In this document: positions 8,215 through 17,358 of the stretch, piece after piece
Position numbering within the stretch: the first letter of the stretch is position 1
Layout: each line of letters starts with the position of its first letter
Source: DATAGF01 sp963834875
GTDB lineage: Bacteria > Actinomycetota > Thermoleophilia > Miltoncostaeales > Miltoncostaeaceae
Length of the DNA: 64,000 nt
Assembly: GCA_963834875.1 (NCBI GenBank)
Contig: CAWIDG010000024.1
Location: 62,001-126,000 of the forward strand
Direction of reading: 5' to 3'
Notes under the pieces: generated by a model
Told to the model about the DNA's origin: nothing
The model's database searches: none
Seen by the model: the letters and a program-made list of their open reading frames with translations, nothing else
Position numbers and translations under genes: made by a program

Positions 8215-9230
8215 GGGCCGCCCTCCTCCTGGTCGTCCTCCTCGCCGGGCAGGCGCGCCTTCGCCCTCGCGACGAGCCGCCGCGACATCTCCGGCAGGTT
8301 CTTGGCCACCTCGGCGGCCCGCTCCGCGCGGGCATGGGCCCAGGTCACGGCCGGCGGCGGGTCGAGCCCGGTCGGCCGCTCGAGGATGCCGAGCACCTTG
8401 GCGATGCGGGCGGGCAGGTCACGGCGGTCGACGACGGCGTCGACCTGGCCCTTGGCGAGCTGGGTCTCGGCGCGCCCGAAGTCGTCCGGGAGGCGCTCGC
8501 GGGTGGTCTGCTCGATGACGCGCGGCCCGGAGAAGGCGATCAGCGCCCCGGGCTCGGCGTAGGTCACGTCGCCGAGCGAGGCGAAGGAGGCCCAGACGCC
8601 TCCCGTCGTGGGGTGCGCGAGCACGACCAGGACCGGCAGCTCGGCGTCGTGCATCGCCTCGAGGCCGACCACCGTCTTGGCCATCTGCATCAGCGCGAGC
8701 ACCCCCTCCTGCATGCGCGCCCCGCCGGACGCCGTGACGATCACGAGCGGCAGGCCCTTGTCGACACAGCGCTCACAGGCCCGCGCGAGCTTCTCGCCGA
8801 CCACCGCGCCCATGCTGCCGCCGAGGAACGAGAAGTCCATCACGGCCGCCACGCAGCGGTGGCCGCGCAGCCCGAGCTCGGCGCAGACCATGGCCTCGGC
8901 GCTTCCGCCCCGCTCGGCCTTCTCGACCCGGTCGCGGTAGGGCTGCAGGTCGACGAACTGGAGCGGATCGCTGGCGCGCAGCTCGGGCCAGAGCTCGGTC
9001 CACGCGCCGCCCTCGGCGAGCTGCTCGACGCGCTCGCGGGCGGAGACGGCGAAGTGGTGGCCGCAGGTCGCGCAGACGCGGAGGTTGCGGCGCATCTCCT
9101 CGGCCCGGTAGTGGCTCTGGCACCGCGGGCACGAGCGCTCGTCGGCGGGCAGCCTCGGGGGCGGCTCCCCGTCCGAGGGCCGCCGCCGCCTGAGCCTGTC
9201 CACCGAGACGGTGATCTGGGGTTTCGTCAT
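8211..9230 (-). CDS. accD: acetyl-CoA carboxylase carboxyltransferase subunit beta
   Basis: AccD is the beta half of the carboxyltransferase that makes malonyl-CoA. The 339-aa protein has an N-terminal zinc ribbon with CPRC and CATC pairs, then the crotonase-like domain with VVGEKLARACE, TASGGARMQEG and HPTTGGVWASFASLGD. It has an ATG start with GGAG upstream. The stop overlaps the accA start, so both subunits are probably made in equal amounts. It follows the fab genes, as expected for a fatty-acid operon. The acidic C-terminal tail (GEEDDQEEGGP) is unremarkable. Confidence 0.96.
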   Translation of the reverse strand: MTKPQITVSVDRLRRRRPSDGEPPPRLPADERSCPRCQSHYRAEEMRRNLRVCATCGHHFAVSARERVEQLAEGGAWTELWPELRASDPLQFVDLQPYRDRVEKAERGGSAEAMVCAELGLRGHRCVAAVMDFSFLGGSMGAVVGEKLARACERCVDKGLPLVIVTASGGARMQEGVLALMQMAKTVVGLEAMHDAELPVLVVLAHPTTGGVWASFASLGDVTYAEPGALIAFSGPRVIEQTTRERLPDDFGRAETQLAKGQVDAVVDRRDLPARIAKVLGILERPTGLDPPPAVTWAHARAERAAEVAKNLPEMSRRLVARAKARLPGEEDDQEEGGP

Positions 9231-9254
9231 GGGTGCGGCTCCGTCACCGGTGGA

Positions 9255-9818
9255 TTATGGCAGGGGCTCGTCCAGCGCGGCGAGCCACTCCTCGACGCTG
9301 GCCCGGTAGGCCGGCACAAGGCGGGCGGGCGCACGCGACGACAGCACCAGGCGAGCCGCCTCCGACGGATCGTGCCCCCGGAGCCGCAGCACGGCGTAGG
9401 CCACCATCGCCGAGCGCCGGCGCCCCTGCTGGCAGTGGATGAGGACGCCCGCGTCGGGGTCCTCGTCCAGCGCGCCGGCCGCGAATCGGGCGGCGGGGGC
9501 CCACAGCCGGGGCGGCTGGTGGCGCCCGTGGTCCCACATCGGCGCGCTCATGACGTGGTCCTCGCCGAAGACCTCGCGCTCGGCCCAGAGATCCTGCGAG
9601 ATGCGCGTCTGGAGCGGCGCGCGGCAGTTGACGACGTGGGTCACGCCGAGCTCGGGCAGGCGCTCGACGGCGCCGCCCACCGGGATGCTGCCGATCGCCA
9701 CCCGCTCGCCATCGATCCAGCTGAAGCCCTCGAGGCCCCGCATCGGCCCGTAGAGGCGGGTGCTGGCGCGGTTGTACGCCGCCCGCCAGCCGGCGCGGCG
9801 GCCCGGCGGAGCCGTCAC
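9255..9818 (-). CDS. dual-specificity protein phosphatase family protein
   Basis: A small (187 aa) cysteine phosphatase. The active-site P-loop is HCQQGRRRS, fitting HCx5RS, and an upstream Asp in the PMWD segment may be the general acid. It lies between fabF and accD; its GTG overlaps the fabF stop (GTGA), and 24 bp separate it from accD. The placement suggests a regulatory or lipid-phosphate role within fatty-acid synthesis, but that is inference. The substrate could be protein phosphotyrosine, phosphoserine or a phospholipid. Confidence 0.85.
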   Translation of the reverse strand: MTAPPGRRAGWRAAYNRASTRLYGPMRGLEGFSWIDGERVAIGSIPVGGAVERLPELGVTHVVNCRAPLQTRISQDLWAEREVFGEDHVMSAPMWDHGRHQPPRLWAPAARFAAGALDEDPDAGVLIHCQQGRRRSAMVAYAVLRLRGHDPSEAARLVLSSRAPARLVPAYRASVEEWLAALDEPLP

Positions 9819-11089
9819 CCGTCCTCCAGGCGGCCGAACACGAGGATCGCGTTGTGGCCGCCGAACCCGAACGCGCTCGACATCGCGACCCTGACCTCGG
9901 CCTCGCGGGCCGAGTTGGCGACGTGGTCAACGCCCTCGCACTCGGGGTCGAGGGCGTCCAGGTTGATCGTCGGCGGGACCATCCCCTCGCGGATCGCGAG
10001 GGCCGTGAGCGCGGCCTCCACGCCGCCCGCCGCGCCCAGGCAGTGGCCGTGCATCGACTTCGTGGACGAGACCATGGTGCGGGCGGCGACCTCGTCGCCC
10101 ATGGCGCGGCGCAGCACGCGGACCTCGCTGCTGTCGCCGACCGGCGTCGCGGTGGCGTGCGCGTTGACGTAATCGACGGCCGCGGGGTCGAGGCGCGCGT
10201 CGGCGAGCGCCATCGCGATCGCCGCCGCCGGCGCCCGCCCGGTGGGGTCGGGCTCGGTGACGTGGTGCGCGTCGCCGCTGAGGCCGTAGCCGAGGACCTC
10301 GCAGTAGGGCTCGGCGCCGCGCTCGCGGGCGCGTTCGAGGCTCTCGAGGACGAGGATGGCCCCGGCCTCCCCCATCACGAAGCCGTCGCGGTCGCGGTCG
10401 AACGGGCGGCTGGCGGCCGCGGGCGACTCGTTGCGGGTCGACAGCGCGCGCATCGCGTTGAACGCGGCGACACCGGTCCGGTTGACCGTGGCCTCGGCGC
10501 CGCCGGCCAGCATCACCTCGGCGCGGCCGTTGCGGATGTGCTCGGTCGCCTCGCCCAGCGCGTGGTTGCCCGAGGCGCAGGCGGTCGTGGGGCAGGTGAG
10601 GGGGCCCTTGAGGCCGAGCTCCATGGAGACGTGGGCGGCGGGCATGTTGGCGATCACCAGCGGGGTGAAGAGCGGCGACACCCGGTCCGGGCCCCGCCGG
10701 TCCACGATCAGCGTCTGAGACACGAAGCTCTCCAGGCCGCCGATCCCGCAGCCGACGGCGGCGCCGGCCCTCGGACGCAGATCCTCCGCGATGGTCAGCG
10801 ACGCGTCCTCGAGGGCGAGCCGCCCGGCCGCCACGGCGAGCTGGGCGCAGCGGTCCATCCGCCTCGCGGCGCGGTGCTCCATGAAGTCGGTCGGCTCGAA
10901 GCCCTTCACCTCGCAGGCGATCGTGGTCGCGGTGTCGAGCGGCTCGTAGCGCTCGATCGTGGCCGCGCCGCTCCGCCCCGCGATCGCGGCCCCCCAGTTC
11001 TCCTCGCGCCCGATCCCCAGCGACGTCACCAGGCCGAGGCCGGTCACGACCACGCGCCGGCGCCCGTCCCCGTTCCGGAGCGCGCTCAC
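9815..11089 (-). CDS. fabF: beta-ketoacyl-ACP synthase II
   Basis: A condensing enzyme of fatty-acid elongation, 424 aa. The KAS II catalytic triad is clear: Cys in TTACASGNHA, His in NAHATATPVGD and His in KSMHGHCLGAAGG. The start VVVTGLGLVTSLG is typical. The GTG at 11089 overlaps the fabG stop. In most bacteria acpP lies between fabG and fabF; here no room is left, so the acyl carrier protein must be encoded elsewhere. Confidence 0.95.
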   Translation of the reverse strand: MSALRNGDGRRRVVVTGLGLVTSLGIGREENWGAAIAGRSGAATIERYEPLDTATTIACEVKGFEPTDFMEHRAARRMDRCAQLAVAAGRLALEDASLTIAEDLRPRAGAAVGCGIGGLESFVSQTLIVDRRGPDRVSPLFTPLVIANMPAAHVSMELGLKGPLTCPTTACASGNHALGEATEHIRNGRAEVMLAGGAEATVNRTGVAAFNAMRALSTRNESPAAASRPFDRDRDGFVMGEAGAILVLESLERARERGAEPYCEVLGYGLSGDAHHVTEPDPTGRAPAAAIAMALADARLDPAAVDYVNAHATATPVGDSSEVRVLRRAMGDEVAARTMVSSTKSMHGHCLGAAGGVEAALTALAIREGMVPPTINLDALDPECEGVDHVANSAREAEVRVAMSSAFGFGGHNAILVFGRLEDG

Positions 11090-11820
11090 GCCATCGCCAG
11101 CCCGCCGTCGACCGAGAGGACCGCGCCGGTGACGAACGCCGCCTCGGGGGAGCACAGGAAGGCCACGGCGCCCGCCACGTCCTCGGGCTCGCCGAGCCGT
11201 CCCAACGGCGTGCCGGCGAGGATCGCCGCGCGCTGCTCGTCGGTGAGCGCCGCCGTCATGTCGGTCGCGACGTACCCCGGGGCGACCGCGTTGACCCGGA
11301 CGCCGCGAGGCCCCGCCTCGCGCGCGAGGGCCCGCGTCAGGCCGACGAGGCCGGCCTTGGCCGCGGCGTAGTTGGCCTGGCCGGCGTTGCCGATCAGCCC
11401 GACGACCGACGACACGGCGACGATGCTCCCTCCCCGGCGGCGCAGCATCCCGCGCAGCGCCGGGCGGGCGGTGAAGAACGCGCCCGAGAGGTTGGTGTCG
11501 ATGACCGCTGCCCAGTCGTCCGCGCTCATCCTCACCGCGAGGCCGTCGCGCGTGATGCCGGCGTTCAGGACGAGGGCGTCGAGGGGGCCGAGGGCCTCCT
11601 CGACCGCCTCCACGAGCCCGGCGGCCTGCTCCTCGTCGGCGACGTCGGCCGCGTGGACGTGAGCGCGCCGTCCAGCGGCCTCGACCGCGGCGGCGGTCGC
11701 GGCGGCGCCCTCGGCGTCGGCGGCGTAGCCCACCCCCACGTCGAAGCCGTCCGCGGCGAGCGCCCGCGCGCAGGCGGCGCCGATCCCGCGGCTGGCGCCG
11801 GTGACGAGCGCGACCGGCAT
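11086..11820 (-). CDS. fabG: 3-oxoacyl-ACP reductase
   Basis: A short-chain dehydrogenase of 244 aa that reduces beta-ketoacyl-ACP with NADPH. The cofactor motif TGASRGIG is at the N-terminus. The catalytic Ser (VSSVVG) and the Tyr-Lys pair (YAAAKAG) follow, and the protein ends VTGAVLSVDGGLAMA. The ATG overlaps the upstream fabD stop by one base (TGATG), and the stop overlaps fabF. Confidence 0.95.
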   Translation of the reverse strand: MPVALVTGASRGIGAACARALAADGFDVGVGYAADAEGAAATAAAVEAAGRRAHVHAADVADEEQAAGLVEAVEEALGPLDALVLNAGITRDGLAVRMSADDWAAVIDTNLSGAFFTARPALRGMLRRRGGSIVAVSSVVGLIGNAGQANYAAAKAGLVGLTRALAREAGPRGVRVNAVAPGYVATDMTAALTDEQRAAILAGTPLGRLGEPEDVAGAVAFLCSPEAAFVTGAVLSVDGGLAMA

Positions 11821-13745
11821 CAGGCGGCGATCGCCTCCACGTCGGCCGGCTCGCCCACCTGGGCGACGTCCGCCCCGCGGCGGACGCGCTTGACGAGCCC
11901 GGAGAGCACGCGGCCGTGCCCGAGCTCCACGAAGCGCTCGGCGCCGGCATCGAGGGCGGCAACGACGGCGTCGCCGAAGCGCACCGGCTCCGTGAGCTGG
12001 GCCAGCAGGACGTCGCGCATGCGGTCCGGCGGCTCGAGGGCGCAGGTCGTCGTCGACAGGAAGGGGGGGTCGGGCGGGGTCGGGTCCCACGCGTCGAGCG
12101 CCGGCGCCAATCGCTCGGCGGCCGGCGCCATCAGGGGCGAGTGGAAGGCGCCGTCCACCCGCAGGCGCGCCGCCCTGTGTCCCCCCTCGGCGGCGAGCTC
12201 GAGCACCCGCTCGAGCCCGGCGGCGGTCCCCGACACGACCACCTGGCCGGGGCAGTTGAAGTTCGCCGGCCAGGCGTCCCCGGCCTGCTCGGCCAGAGCC
12301 CTCGCCTCCTCGTCCGAGAGCCCGAGCAGCGCGACCATCCCCCCCGGCGCCGCCCGTCCCGCATCGCGCATCGCGGCGCCACGTTCGGCGACGACCTTCA
12401 GCGCCTCCGGGTAGTCCATCGCGCCGGCGACGACGAGCGCCGAGTACTCGCCCAGCGAGTGTCCCATGACGAGCCCCGGCCGGAGGCCGGCCGCGGCGGC
12501 GACCCGCCACGCGGCGACGGACGTGGCGACGAGGGCCGGCTGGCAGACGTCGGTCTCGGTCAGCCGTTCGGCCGGGCCCTCGAAGCAGATCCGCGACAGC
12601 CCGTAGCCGAGGACGTCATCGGCCTCCTCGAACGCCCGGCGCGCGACGTCGAAGCGCTCGGCCAGCGCCTTGCCCATGCCGACGGCCTGGGCGCCCTGGC
12701 CCGGGAAGAGCGCCGCGATCAGTGCGCGACGGGACAGCGGCTCGTAGCGGCAGATCGTCGAGGCCCAGGTCAGCCCGCCGCCGAAGCCCACCAGCAGCAG
12801 CATGTCGCCCGGGCGGAGGCGGCCCGCGTCCCGGGCCTCGGCCAGCGCGAGCGGGATCGACGCGGAGGAGGTGTTCCCGTAGCGGTCGAGGTTGTTGAAC
12901 ATCCGCTCGGGGGGGATGCCGAGGCGCGTCGCGGCGTGGTCGATGATGCGGCTGTTGGCCTGGTGGGCGACGACCAGGTCGATCTCGTCGATCGACATCT
13001 CGAGCGCCTGGAGCAGGCGCTCGGCCGACTCGACCAGGACCCGGGTCGCGAAACGGAACACCTCCGGCCCGTCCATCTTCATGCAGCCGTCGAGCCGATC
13101 GGGCCCGCTCGACACCGGCTGGCGGCCGCCGCCGGCGGGGATCGTCAGCAGGTCGGCACCGGATCCGTCGGCGCCGAGGTCGAAGGCGAGGAAGCCGGTG
13201 GTGTCCTCGTCGCCTCGCGTGACCAGCGCCCCGCCCGCGCCGTCGGCGAAGAGGATGCAGGTGGCCCGGTCGTCGTGGTCGGTCACCCGCGACAGCACCT
13301 CGGCGCCCACGACGAGGACGGTGCGGCAGATGCCCGCCTCGATGAGCCCGGTCGCCTGGGCCAACCCGTAGACGAAGCCCGAGCAGGCGGCCAGCAGGTC
13401 GTACGCCGCGGCATTGCGGGCGCCGAGCCGGTCGGCGACGAGGGCCGCCGTGGACGGGAAGAGGTGGTCCGGGGTGGCGGTCGGGACGATCACCATGTCG
13501 AGATCGGCGGCGGCGACGCCCGCCGTCGCAAGGATCCGCTCCGACGCGACGAGGGCCAGGTCGCTCGAGGCCTGGTCGGGCGCGGCGAACCGCCGCTCGC
13601 GGATGCCCGTGCGGCTGACGATCCACTCGTCGCTGGTGTCAACGCGGCGGGCGATGTCGGCGTTGGTCACCACCTTCTCCGGCGCGTAGCCGCCGAGCGC
13701 CCCGAGCCGGGCGCGGGCCGGGCTCCCGTTGCGGGCGGAGATCAC
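11820..13745 (-). CDS. fabH/fabD: FabH-FabD single ORF: beta-ketoacyl-ACP synthase III plus malonyl-CoA:ACP transacylase
   Basis: One 641-codon ORF covers two fatty-acid initiation enzymes. Residues ~1-335 are FabH, with Cys in LLAACSGFVYG, His in VAHQANSRI and Asn in YGNTSSAS. FabD follows after only a few residues, opening LFPGQGAQAVGMG, with the Ser nucleophile in MGHSLGEYSAL and His in GAFHSPLM. The junction contains CTGA (12722-12719): removing one base from the GGG run at 12731-12733 would end FabH at this TGA and start FabD at the overlapping CTG, the local gene-joint style. A true fusion is therefore less likely than an extra base. The GTG start overlaps the fabZ stop. Confidence 0.9.
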   Translation of the reverse strand: MISARNGSPARARLGALGGYAPEKVVTNADIARRVDTSDEWIVSRTGIRERRFAAPDQASSDLALVASERILATAGVAAADLDMVIVPTATPDHLFPSTAALVADRLGARNAAAYDLLAACSGFVYGLAQATGLIEAGICRTVLVVGAEVLSRVTDHDDRATCILFADGAGGALVTRGDEDTTGFLAFDLGADGSGADLLTIPAGGGRQPVSSGPDRLDGCMKMDGPEVFRFATRVLVESAERLLQALEMSIDEIDLVVAHQANSRIIDHAATRLGIPPERMFNNLDRYGNTSSASIPLALAEARDAGRLRPGDMLLLVGFGGGLTWASTICRYEPLSRRALIAALFPGQGAQAVGMGKALAERFDVARRAFEEADDVLGYGLSRICFEGPAERLTETDVCQPALVATSVAAWRVAAAAGLRPGLVMGHSLGEYSALVVAGAMDYPEALKVVAERGAAMRDAGRAAPGGMVALLGLSDEEARALAEQAGDAWPANFNCPGQVVVSGTAAGLERVLELAAEGGHRAARLRVDGAFHSPLMAPAAERLAPALDAWDPTPPDPPFLSTTTCALEPPDRMRDVLLAQLTEPVRFGDAVVAALDAGAERFVELGHGRVLSGLVKRVRRGADVAQVGEPADVEAIAA

Positions 13746-14194
13746 GCTGGGGCCCCCGCGGCGGCGGCGTCGACCAGGGCGAACTTCAGGGTCGTCTCAC
13801 AGGCGAGCTCGCCGTCGACCGTCGCCGCGGCCTCGCCCTCCCCGAGGAGGCCGCGCCGGCGGGTGATGCGGGTCTCGAGGATCACGTCCTCGCCGGGGCG
13901 CACGACGCGCCGGAAGCGGGTCCGCTCGATGCCGGCGAACAGGACGAGCTTGCCCTCGGCCTCGGCCTCCGCGAGCGCCGCGAGCGCCCCGGTCTGGGCC
14001 AGCGCCTCGACGAGGATCACGCCCGGCAGGATCGGGTTGCCGGGAAAGTGGCCCACGAAGAACGCCGCCCCGGGGTCGGCGCGCCAGCGCGCCCGCGCCG
14101 ACTCCCCGGGCGCCAGCGCGAGGATCTCGTCCACGAAGAGGAAGGGCGGGCGGTGCGGGAGGAGGTCGGCCGGGGCCGGGAGGCGATCGGGCAC
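13742..14194 (-). CDS. fabZ: 3-hydroxyacyl-ACP dehydratase FabZ
   Basis: A hot-dog fold dehydratase of 150 aa. The family start is LLPHRPPFLFVDEI. The active-site His is in GHFPGNPILPG and the Glu in VEALAQTG. The open frame continues far upstream, but that part is antisense to nfeD; GTG at 14194 is the last start before the conserved domain and gives a normal length. It is the first gene of the fab-acc-ast run, so its promoter should lie in the ~100 bp divergent gap. Confidence 0.93.
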   Translation of the reverse strand: MPDRLPAPADLLPHRPPFLFVDEILALAPGESARARWRADPGAAFFVGHFPGNPILPGVILVEALAQTGALAALAEAEAEGKLVLFAGIERTRFRRVVRPGEDVILETRITRRRGLLGEGEAAATVDGELACETTLKFALVDAAAAGAPA

Positions 14195-14294
14195 GATCGG
14201 CGGGATCGTAACCCATCGCCGCCGGACCGACCCGCCGTCAAGCGGAGCCGGAAGCGGGGCGTATGGCCCGTCGTCCGCTATCCTCAGGCGGGCG
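14195..14294. promoter_or_regulatory. divergent fabZ/nfeD promoter region
   Basis: A 100-bp gap between two divergent transcription units. On the minus strand TTGACG is followed after a rather long spacer by TTACGAT, possible promoter elements for fabZ. On the plus strand TATCCT (14277-14282) is a possible -10 box 12 nt before the nfeD GTG, implying a very short leader. These are visual matches only. Confidence 0.4.
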
Positions 14295-15602
14295 GTGACA
14301 CCCACCTTGCGCGCCCTGTTGTGCGGCCTTCTGATGGCCCTCGCCGTGGCCGCGCTCCCCGCCCCCGGGCCCGCCGCGGGCCAGGGCGCCGAGCCGGCGC
14401 CGGTGCGGGTGATCGAGCTGGACGGGTCCATCGACCCGGCCACGGCGGTGTTCGTCAACCGGCGCATCGGCTCGGCCGAGGACGCCCGCGCGGCGACGGT
14501 CGTGATCCGCCTCGACACGCCCGGCGGGGCGATCTCGTCGATGCGCGACATCGTGAGCGACATGCAGGCCGCGGAGGTGCCGGTCACGGTGTGGGTCGGC
14601 CCCTCCGGCGCGCGGGCCGGCTCGGCCGGCGCCTTCATCGCGGCCGCCTCGGACCAGCTCGGCATGGCGCCGGGCACCAACATCGGCTCGGCCACCCCGA
14701 TCGGCAGCGGCGGCGAGGACCTCGAGGCCAAGGTGCGGAACGACGCGGCCGCCTTCATCGCCGCGCTGGCCGATGAGACCGGGCGCAACGCGGAGTCGTA
14801 CCGGGCGATGGTCACCGACGCCAGCAACCTGACCGCCGAGGAGGCGGTCAACCAGGATGTGGCCGACACGATCCAGCCCACGCTGGAGAGCTTCGTGGCC
14901 TGGCTGGACGGCCGCCCGGGGCCCGACGGCGCCATCGAGACGACCGGGGCGCCGATCGAGACCGACGCGCTGCCGTGGTACCTGCGGGTGCTCCAGGCGC
15001 TCACGGACCCCAACCTGGTCTTCTTCCTCCTCCTGGTCGGCCTCGCCGGGGTGGGCTTCGAGATCTTCCACCCCGGCGCGATCGTGCCCGCCGTCGTCGG
15101 CGCGATCTGCCTGCTGCTCGCGCTGGCCGGGCTCGCCGTGCTGCCCTTCCAGTGGACCGGCATCGCCCTGCTGGCGCTCGCCGTCGCGCTCTTCATCGCC
15201 GAGACCCAGATCGCCGGGTTCGGGGCGCTCGCCCTGGGCGGCGTCGTCGCCCTGGCGCTCGGCGGCGCCTTCCTCTTCGACTCCGACGACCCGGCGCTCG
15301 AGCCGTCGATGGGGGTCATCGTCGCCACCGCCGCCGTGGTGGGCGGGGGGTTCGCGGTGGCCGCCCACCTGGTCCTGCGCGCCCGCCGGCAGCCGTCCCG
15401 CACCGGCGGCGCGGAGCTGGTGGGCGAGGTGGGGCGGGCGCGCGGCGCCATCGGGCCGAGAGGGGGCTCGGTGCTCGTGAACGGCGAGATCTGGTCCGCC
15501 CGGGCGGGCGCCGGCGTGGAGATTCCGGCGGGCCGGGAGGTCCGTGTCGTTACAGTTCACAGAGACGACCTCACCTTGACCGTCGAACCCAGAGAGGGGT
15601 AG
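14295..15602 (+). CDS. nfeD: NfeD family membrane serine protease
   Basis: A long-type NfeD protein of 435 aa. A signal/anchor segment (residues ~1-30) is followed by a ClpP-like domain with the Ser in SAGAFIAAASD and a candidate Lys in EAKVRNDAAAF. Four to five membrane segments follow (~245-365), then a C-terminal OB-fold (residues ~380-435). Long NfeD proteins cleave and partner stomatin/slipin proteins, and a slipin gene follows 6 bp after the stop. GTG 14295 gives a plausible signal sequence; upstream frame is antisense to fabZ. Confidence 0.92.
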   Translation: MTPTLRALLCGLLMALAVAALPAPGPAAGQGAEPAPVRVIELDGSIDPATAVFVNRRIGSAEDARAATVVIRLDTPGGAISSMRDIVSDMQAAEVPVTVWVGPSGARAGSAGAFIAAASDQLGMAPGTNIGSATPIGSGGEDLEAKVRNDAAAFIAALADETGRNAESYRAMVTDASNLTAEEAVNQDVADTIQPTLESFVAWLDGRPGPDGAIETTGAPIETDALPWYLRVLQALTDPNLVFFLLLVGLAGVGFEIFHPGAIVPAVVGAICLLLALAGLAVLPFQWTGIALLALAVALFIAETQIAGFGALALGGVVALALGGAFLFDSDDPALEPSMGVIVATAAVVGGGFAVAAHLVLRARRQPSRTGGAELVGEVGRARGAIGPRGGSVLVNGEIWSARAGAGVEIPAGREVRVVTVHRDDLTLTVEPREG

Positions 15603-15608
15603 CCCACC

Positions 15609-16403
15609 GTGACCGCCGCCATCGTCGTCGTCATCCTGCTCGCGATCGGACTGATCTTCCTGTTCGCATCAGTGAAGGTCGCGCGCGAGTACGAGCGCGG
15701 AGTCGTGTTCCGGCTCGGCCGCCTGATCGGCATCAAGGGGCCGGGGCTCTTCATCCTCATCCCCTTCATCGACAAGGCCGTGAAGGTCGACCTGCGGACG
15801 GTCACGCTGAACGTGCCGCCGCAGGAGGTCATCACCCGGGACAACGTCACCGTGAAGGTCAACGCGGTCGCGTACTTCCGCGTGGTCAACGCCTCCAAGG
15901 CGATCGTGCAGGTCGAGAACTACCTGGTCGCGACCTCGCAGATCGCCCAGACGACGCTCCGCAGCGTGCTCGGCCAGGTCAACCTCGACCAGCTCCTGTC
16001 CGAGCGCGACCAGATCAACGACCGCCTCCAGACCATCATCGACGAGCAGACCCACCCCTGGGGCGTGAAGGTCTCGGTTGTGGAGGTCAAGGACGTCGAG
16101 CTGCCCTCGACCATGCAGCGCGCGATCGCCCGCCAGGCCGAGGCCGAGCGCGAGCGGCGCGCGAAGATCATCGCCGCCGACGGCGAGTACCAGGCCTCGG
16201 AGAAGCTCGGCCAGGCCGCTGCGGTCATCCGTGCCGAGCCCGGGGCGCTGCAGCTGCGGTACCTGCAGACCATGAACGAGATCGGGTCGTCGGAGCGCAC
16301 GACCACCCTGATCCTGCCCTTCCCGGTGGAGATGCTCGAGGCGCTGACGGGGCACACCTCCGGCCGCGTGCCGAGCCGTGACGGGTCGGCCGGGTCGGGC
16401 TGA
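15609..16403 (+). CDS. slipin (SPFH/band 7, stomatin-like protein)
   Basis: A 264-aa stomatin-family protein with one N-terminal membrane segment (residues ~3-21) followed by the SPFH domain (EYERGVVFRLGR, GPGLFILIPFID, VPPQEVITRDNVTV). A charged coiled-coil segment follows (ARQAEAERERRAKII). It presumably organises membrane microdomains and is the partner of the NfeD protease encoded just upstream. Confidence 0.94.
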   Translation: MTAAIVVVILLAIGLIFLFASVKVAREYERGVVFRLGRLIGIKGPGLFILIPFIDKAVKVDLRTVTLNVPPQEVITRDNVTVKVNAVAYFRVVNASKAIVQVENYLVATSQIAQTTLRSVLGQVNLDQLLSERDQINDRLQTIIDEQTHPWGVKVSVVEVKDVELPSTMQRAIARQAEAERERRAKIIAADGEYQASEKLGQAAAVIRAEPGALQLRYLQTMNEIGSSERTTTLILPFPVEMLEALTGHTSGRVPSRDGSAGSG

Positions 16404-16410
16404 ACGAGGA

Positions 16411-16417
16411 AGGAGGC
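16411..16417 (+). promoter_or_regulatory. strong Shine-Dalgarno of ku
   Basis: AAGGAGG lies just before the GTG at 16423. It sets the ku start and rules out the longer in-frame extension that overlaps the slipin 3' end. Confidence 0.7.
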
Positions 16418-16422
16418 CCGCC

Positions 16423-17358
16423 GTGCGGGCGATCTGGAACGGCTTCATCAGCTTCGGCCTCGTCACCATCCCGGTGTCGGTCGGTCTGGCGCAGCAGCGG
16501 AGCGACGTGAGCTTCCGCACGCTCTCGCGTGAGACCGGCCAGCCGGTCAAGCAGAAGCGCTGGGACTCGGAGCGCGACGTCGAGGTGGGGCAGGACGACA
16601 CGGTGAAGGGCTGGGAGGTCAGCAAGGGCCGCTACCTGCCGGTCGAGGACGAGGAGCTCGAGCGCTTCGCCGCCCGCCAGGAGAAGACGATCCAGATCCT
16701 GGGCTTCGTCGAGCTCAGCGAGGTCAACCCGGTCTACTACGAGCGGGCCTACTGGCTCGAGCCCCAGGAGCGGGCGGAGCGCCCCTACGTCCTCCTGCGC
16801 ACGGCGATGGAGAACAGCGGGCGGGCGGCGCTCGGCCGCTTCGTGCTCTCCACCAAGGAGCACCTCGTCCTGTTGAGGCCGACCGGCGGGATCCTCGCCC
16901 TCGAGACCCTCTACTACCCCGAGGACGTCCGCATCCGCGACCAGCGCGAGGTCGGCGACCGGCTCGAGGGCATCGAGGCCTCGAAGGAGGAGCTGGCGAT
17001 GGCCGAGCAGCTCGTCGAGGGCCTCTCGAAGCCGTTCAAGCCCGAGGAGTACCCCAACGAGACGCGGGCCGCGCTCCTGGAGTTCCTCGAGGCGAAGGCG
17101 GCGGGCGAGGAGATCGCCGAGCCCGAGGAGGTCCGCGAGCCCGCGCCCGTCGTGGACCTGATGGCGGCCCTCAAGGCCAGCCTCGCGGCGGCGGAGGGCG
17201 GCGGCGCGCCCGGCGGCGACGATCAGCTCTCCATCGAGCAGGGCCGCCTGCGCAAGGTCGAGGGCGGCGGCGAGGGCGGGGGGAAGGCGAAGCCGGCGAA
17301 GGCCAAGGCCTCGGCGAAGAAGAGCGGGACGTCCCAGCGCCGCCGGAAGGCGTCCTGA
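16423..17358 (+). CDS. ku: non-homologous end joining protein Ku
   Basis: Bacterial Ku binds DNA double-strand ends as a homodimer and recruits LigD. The protein (311 aa) opens with the classic RAIWNGFISFGLVTIPV and carries the beta-barrel and bridge region (LLRPTGGILALETLYYPEDV). The C-terminal ~50 residues are Gly/Lys/Ala-rich, a low-complexity basic tail like the DNA-binding extensions of other actinobacterial Ku proteins. No ligD is in the window. Its TGA overlaps the next gene's CTG. Confidence 0.96.
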   Translation: MRAIWNGFISFGLVTIPVSVGLAQQRSDVSFRTLSRETGQPVKQKRWDSERDVEVGQDDTVKGWEVSKGRYLPVEDEELERFAARQEKTIQILGFVELSEVNPVYYERAYWLEPQERAERPYVLLRTAMENSGRAALGRFVLSTKEHLVLLRPTGGILALETLYYPEDVRIRDQREVGDRLEGIEASKEELAMAEQLVEGLSKPFKPEEYPNETRAALLEFLEAKAAGEEIAEPEEVREPAPVVDLMAALKASLAAAEGGGAPGGDDQLSIEQGRLRKVEGGGEGGGKAKPAKAKASAKKSGTSQRRRKAS

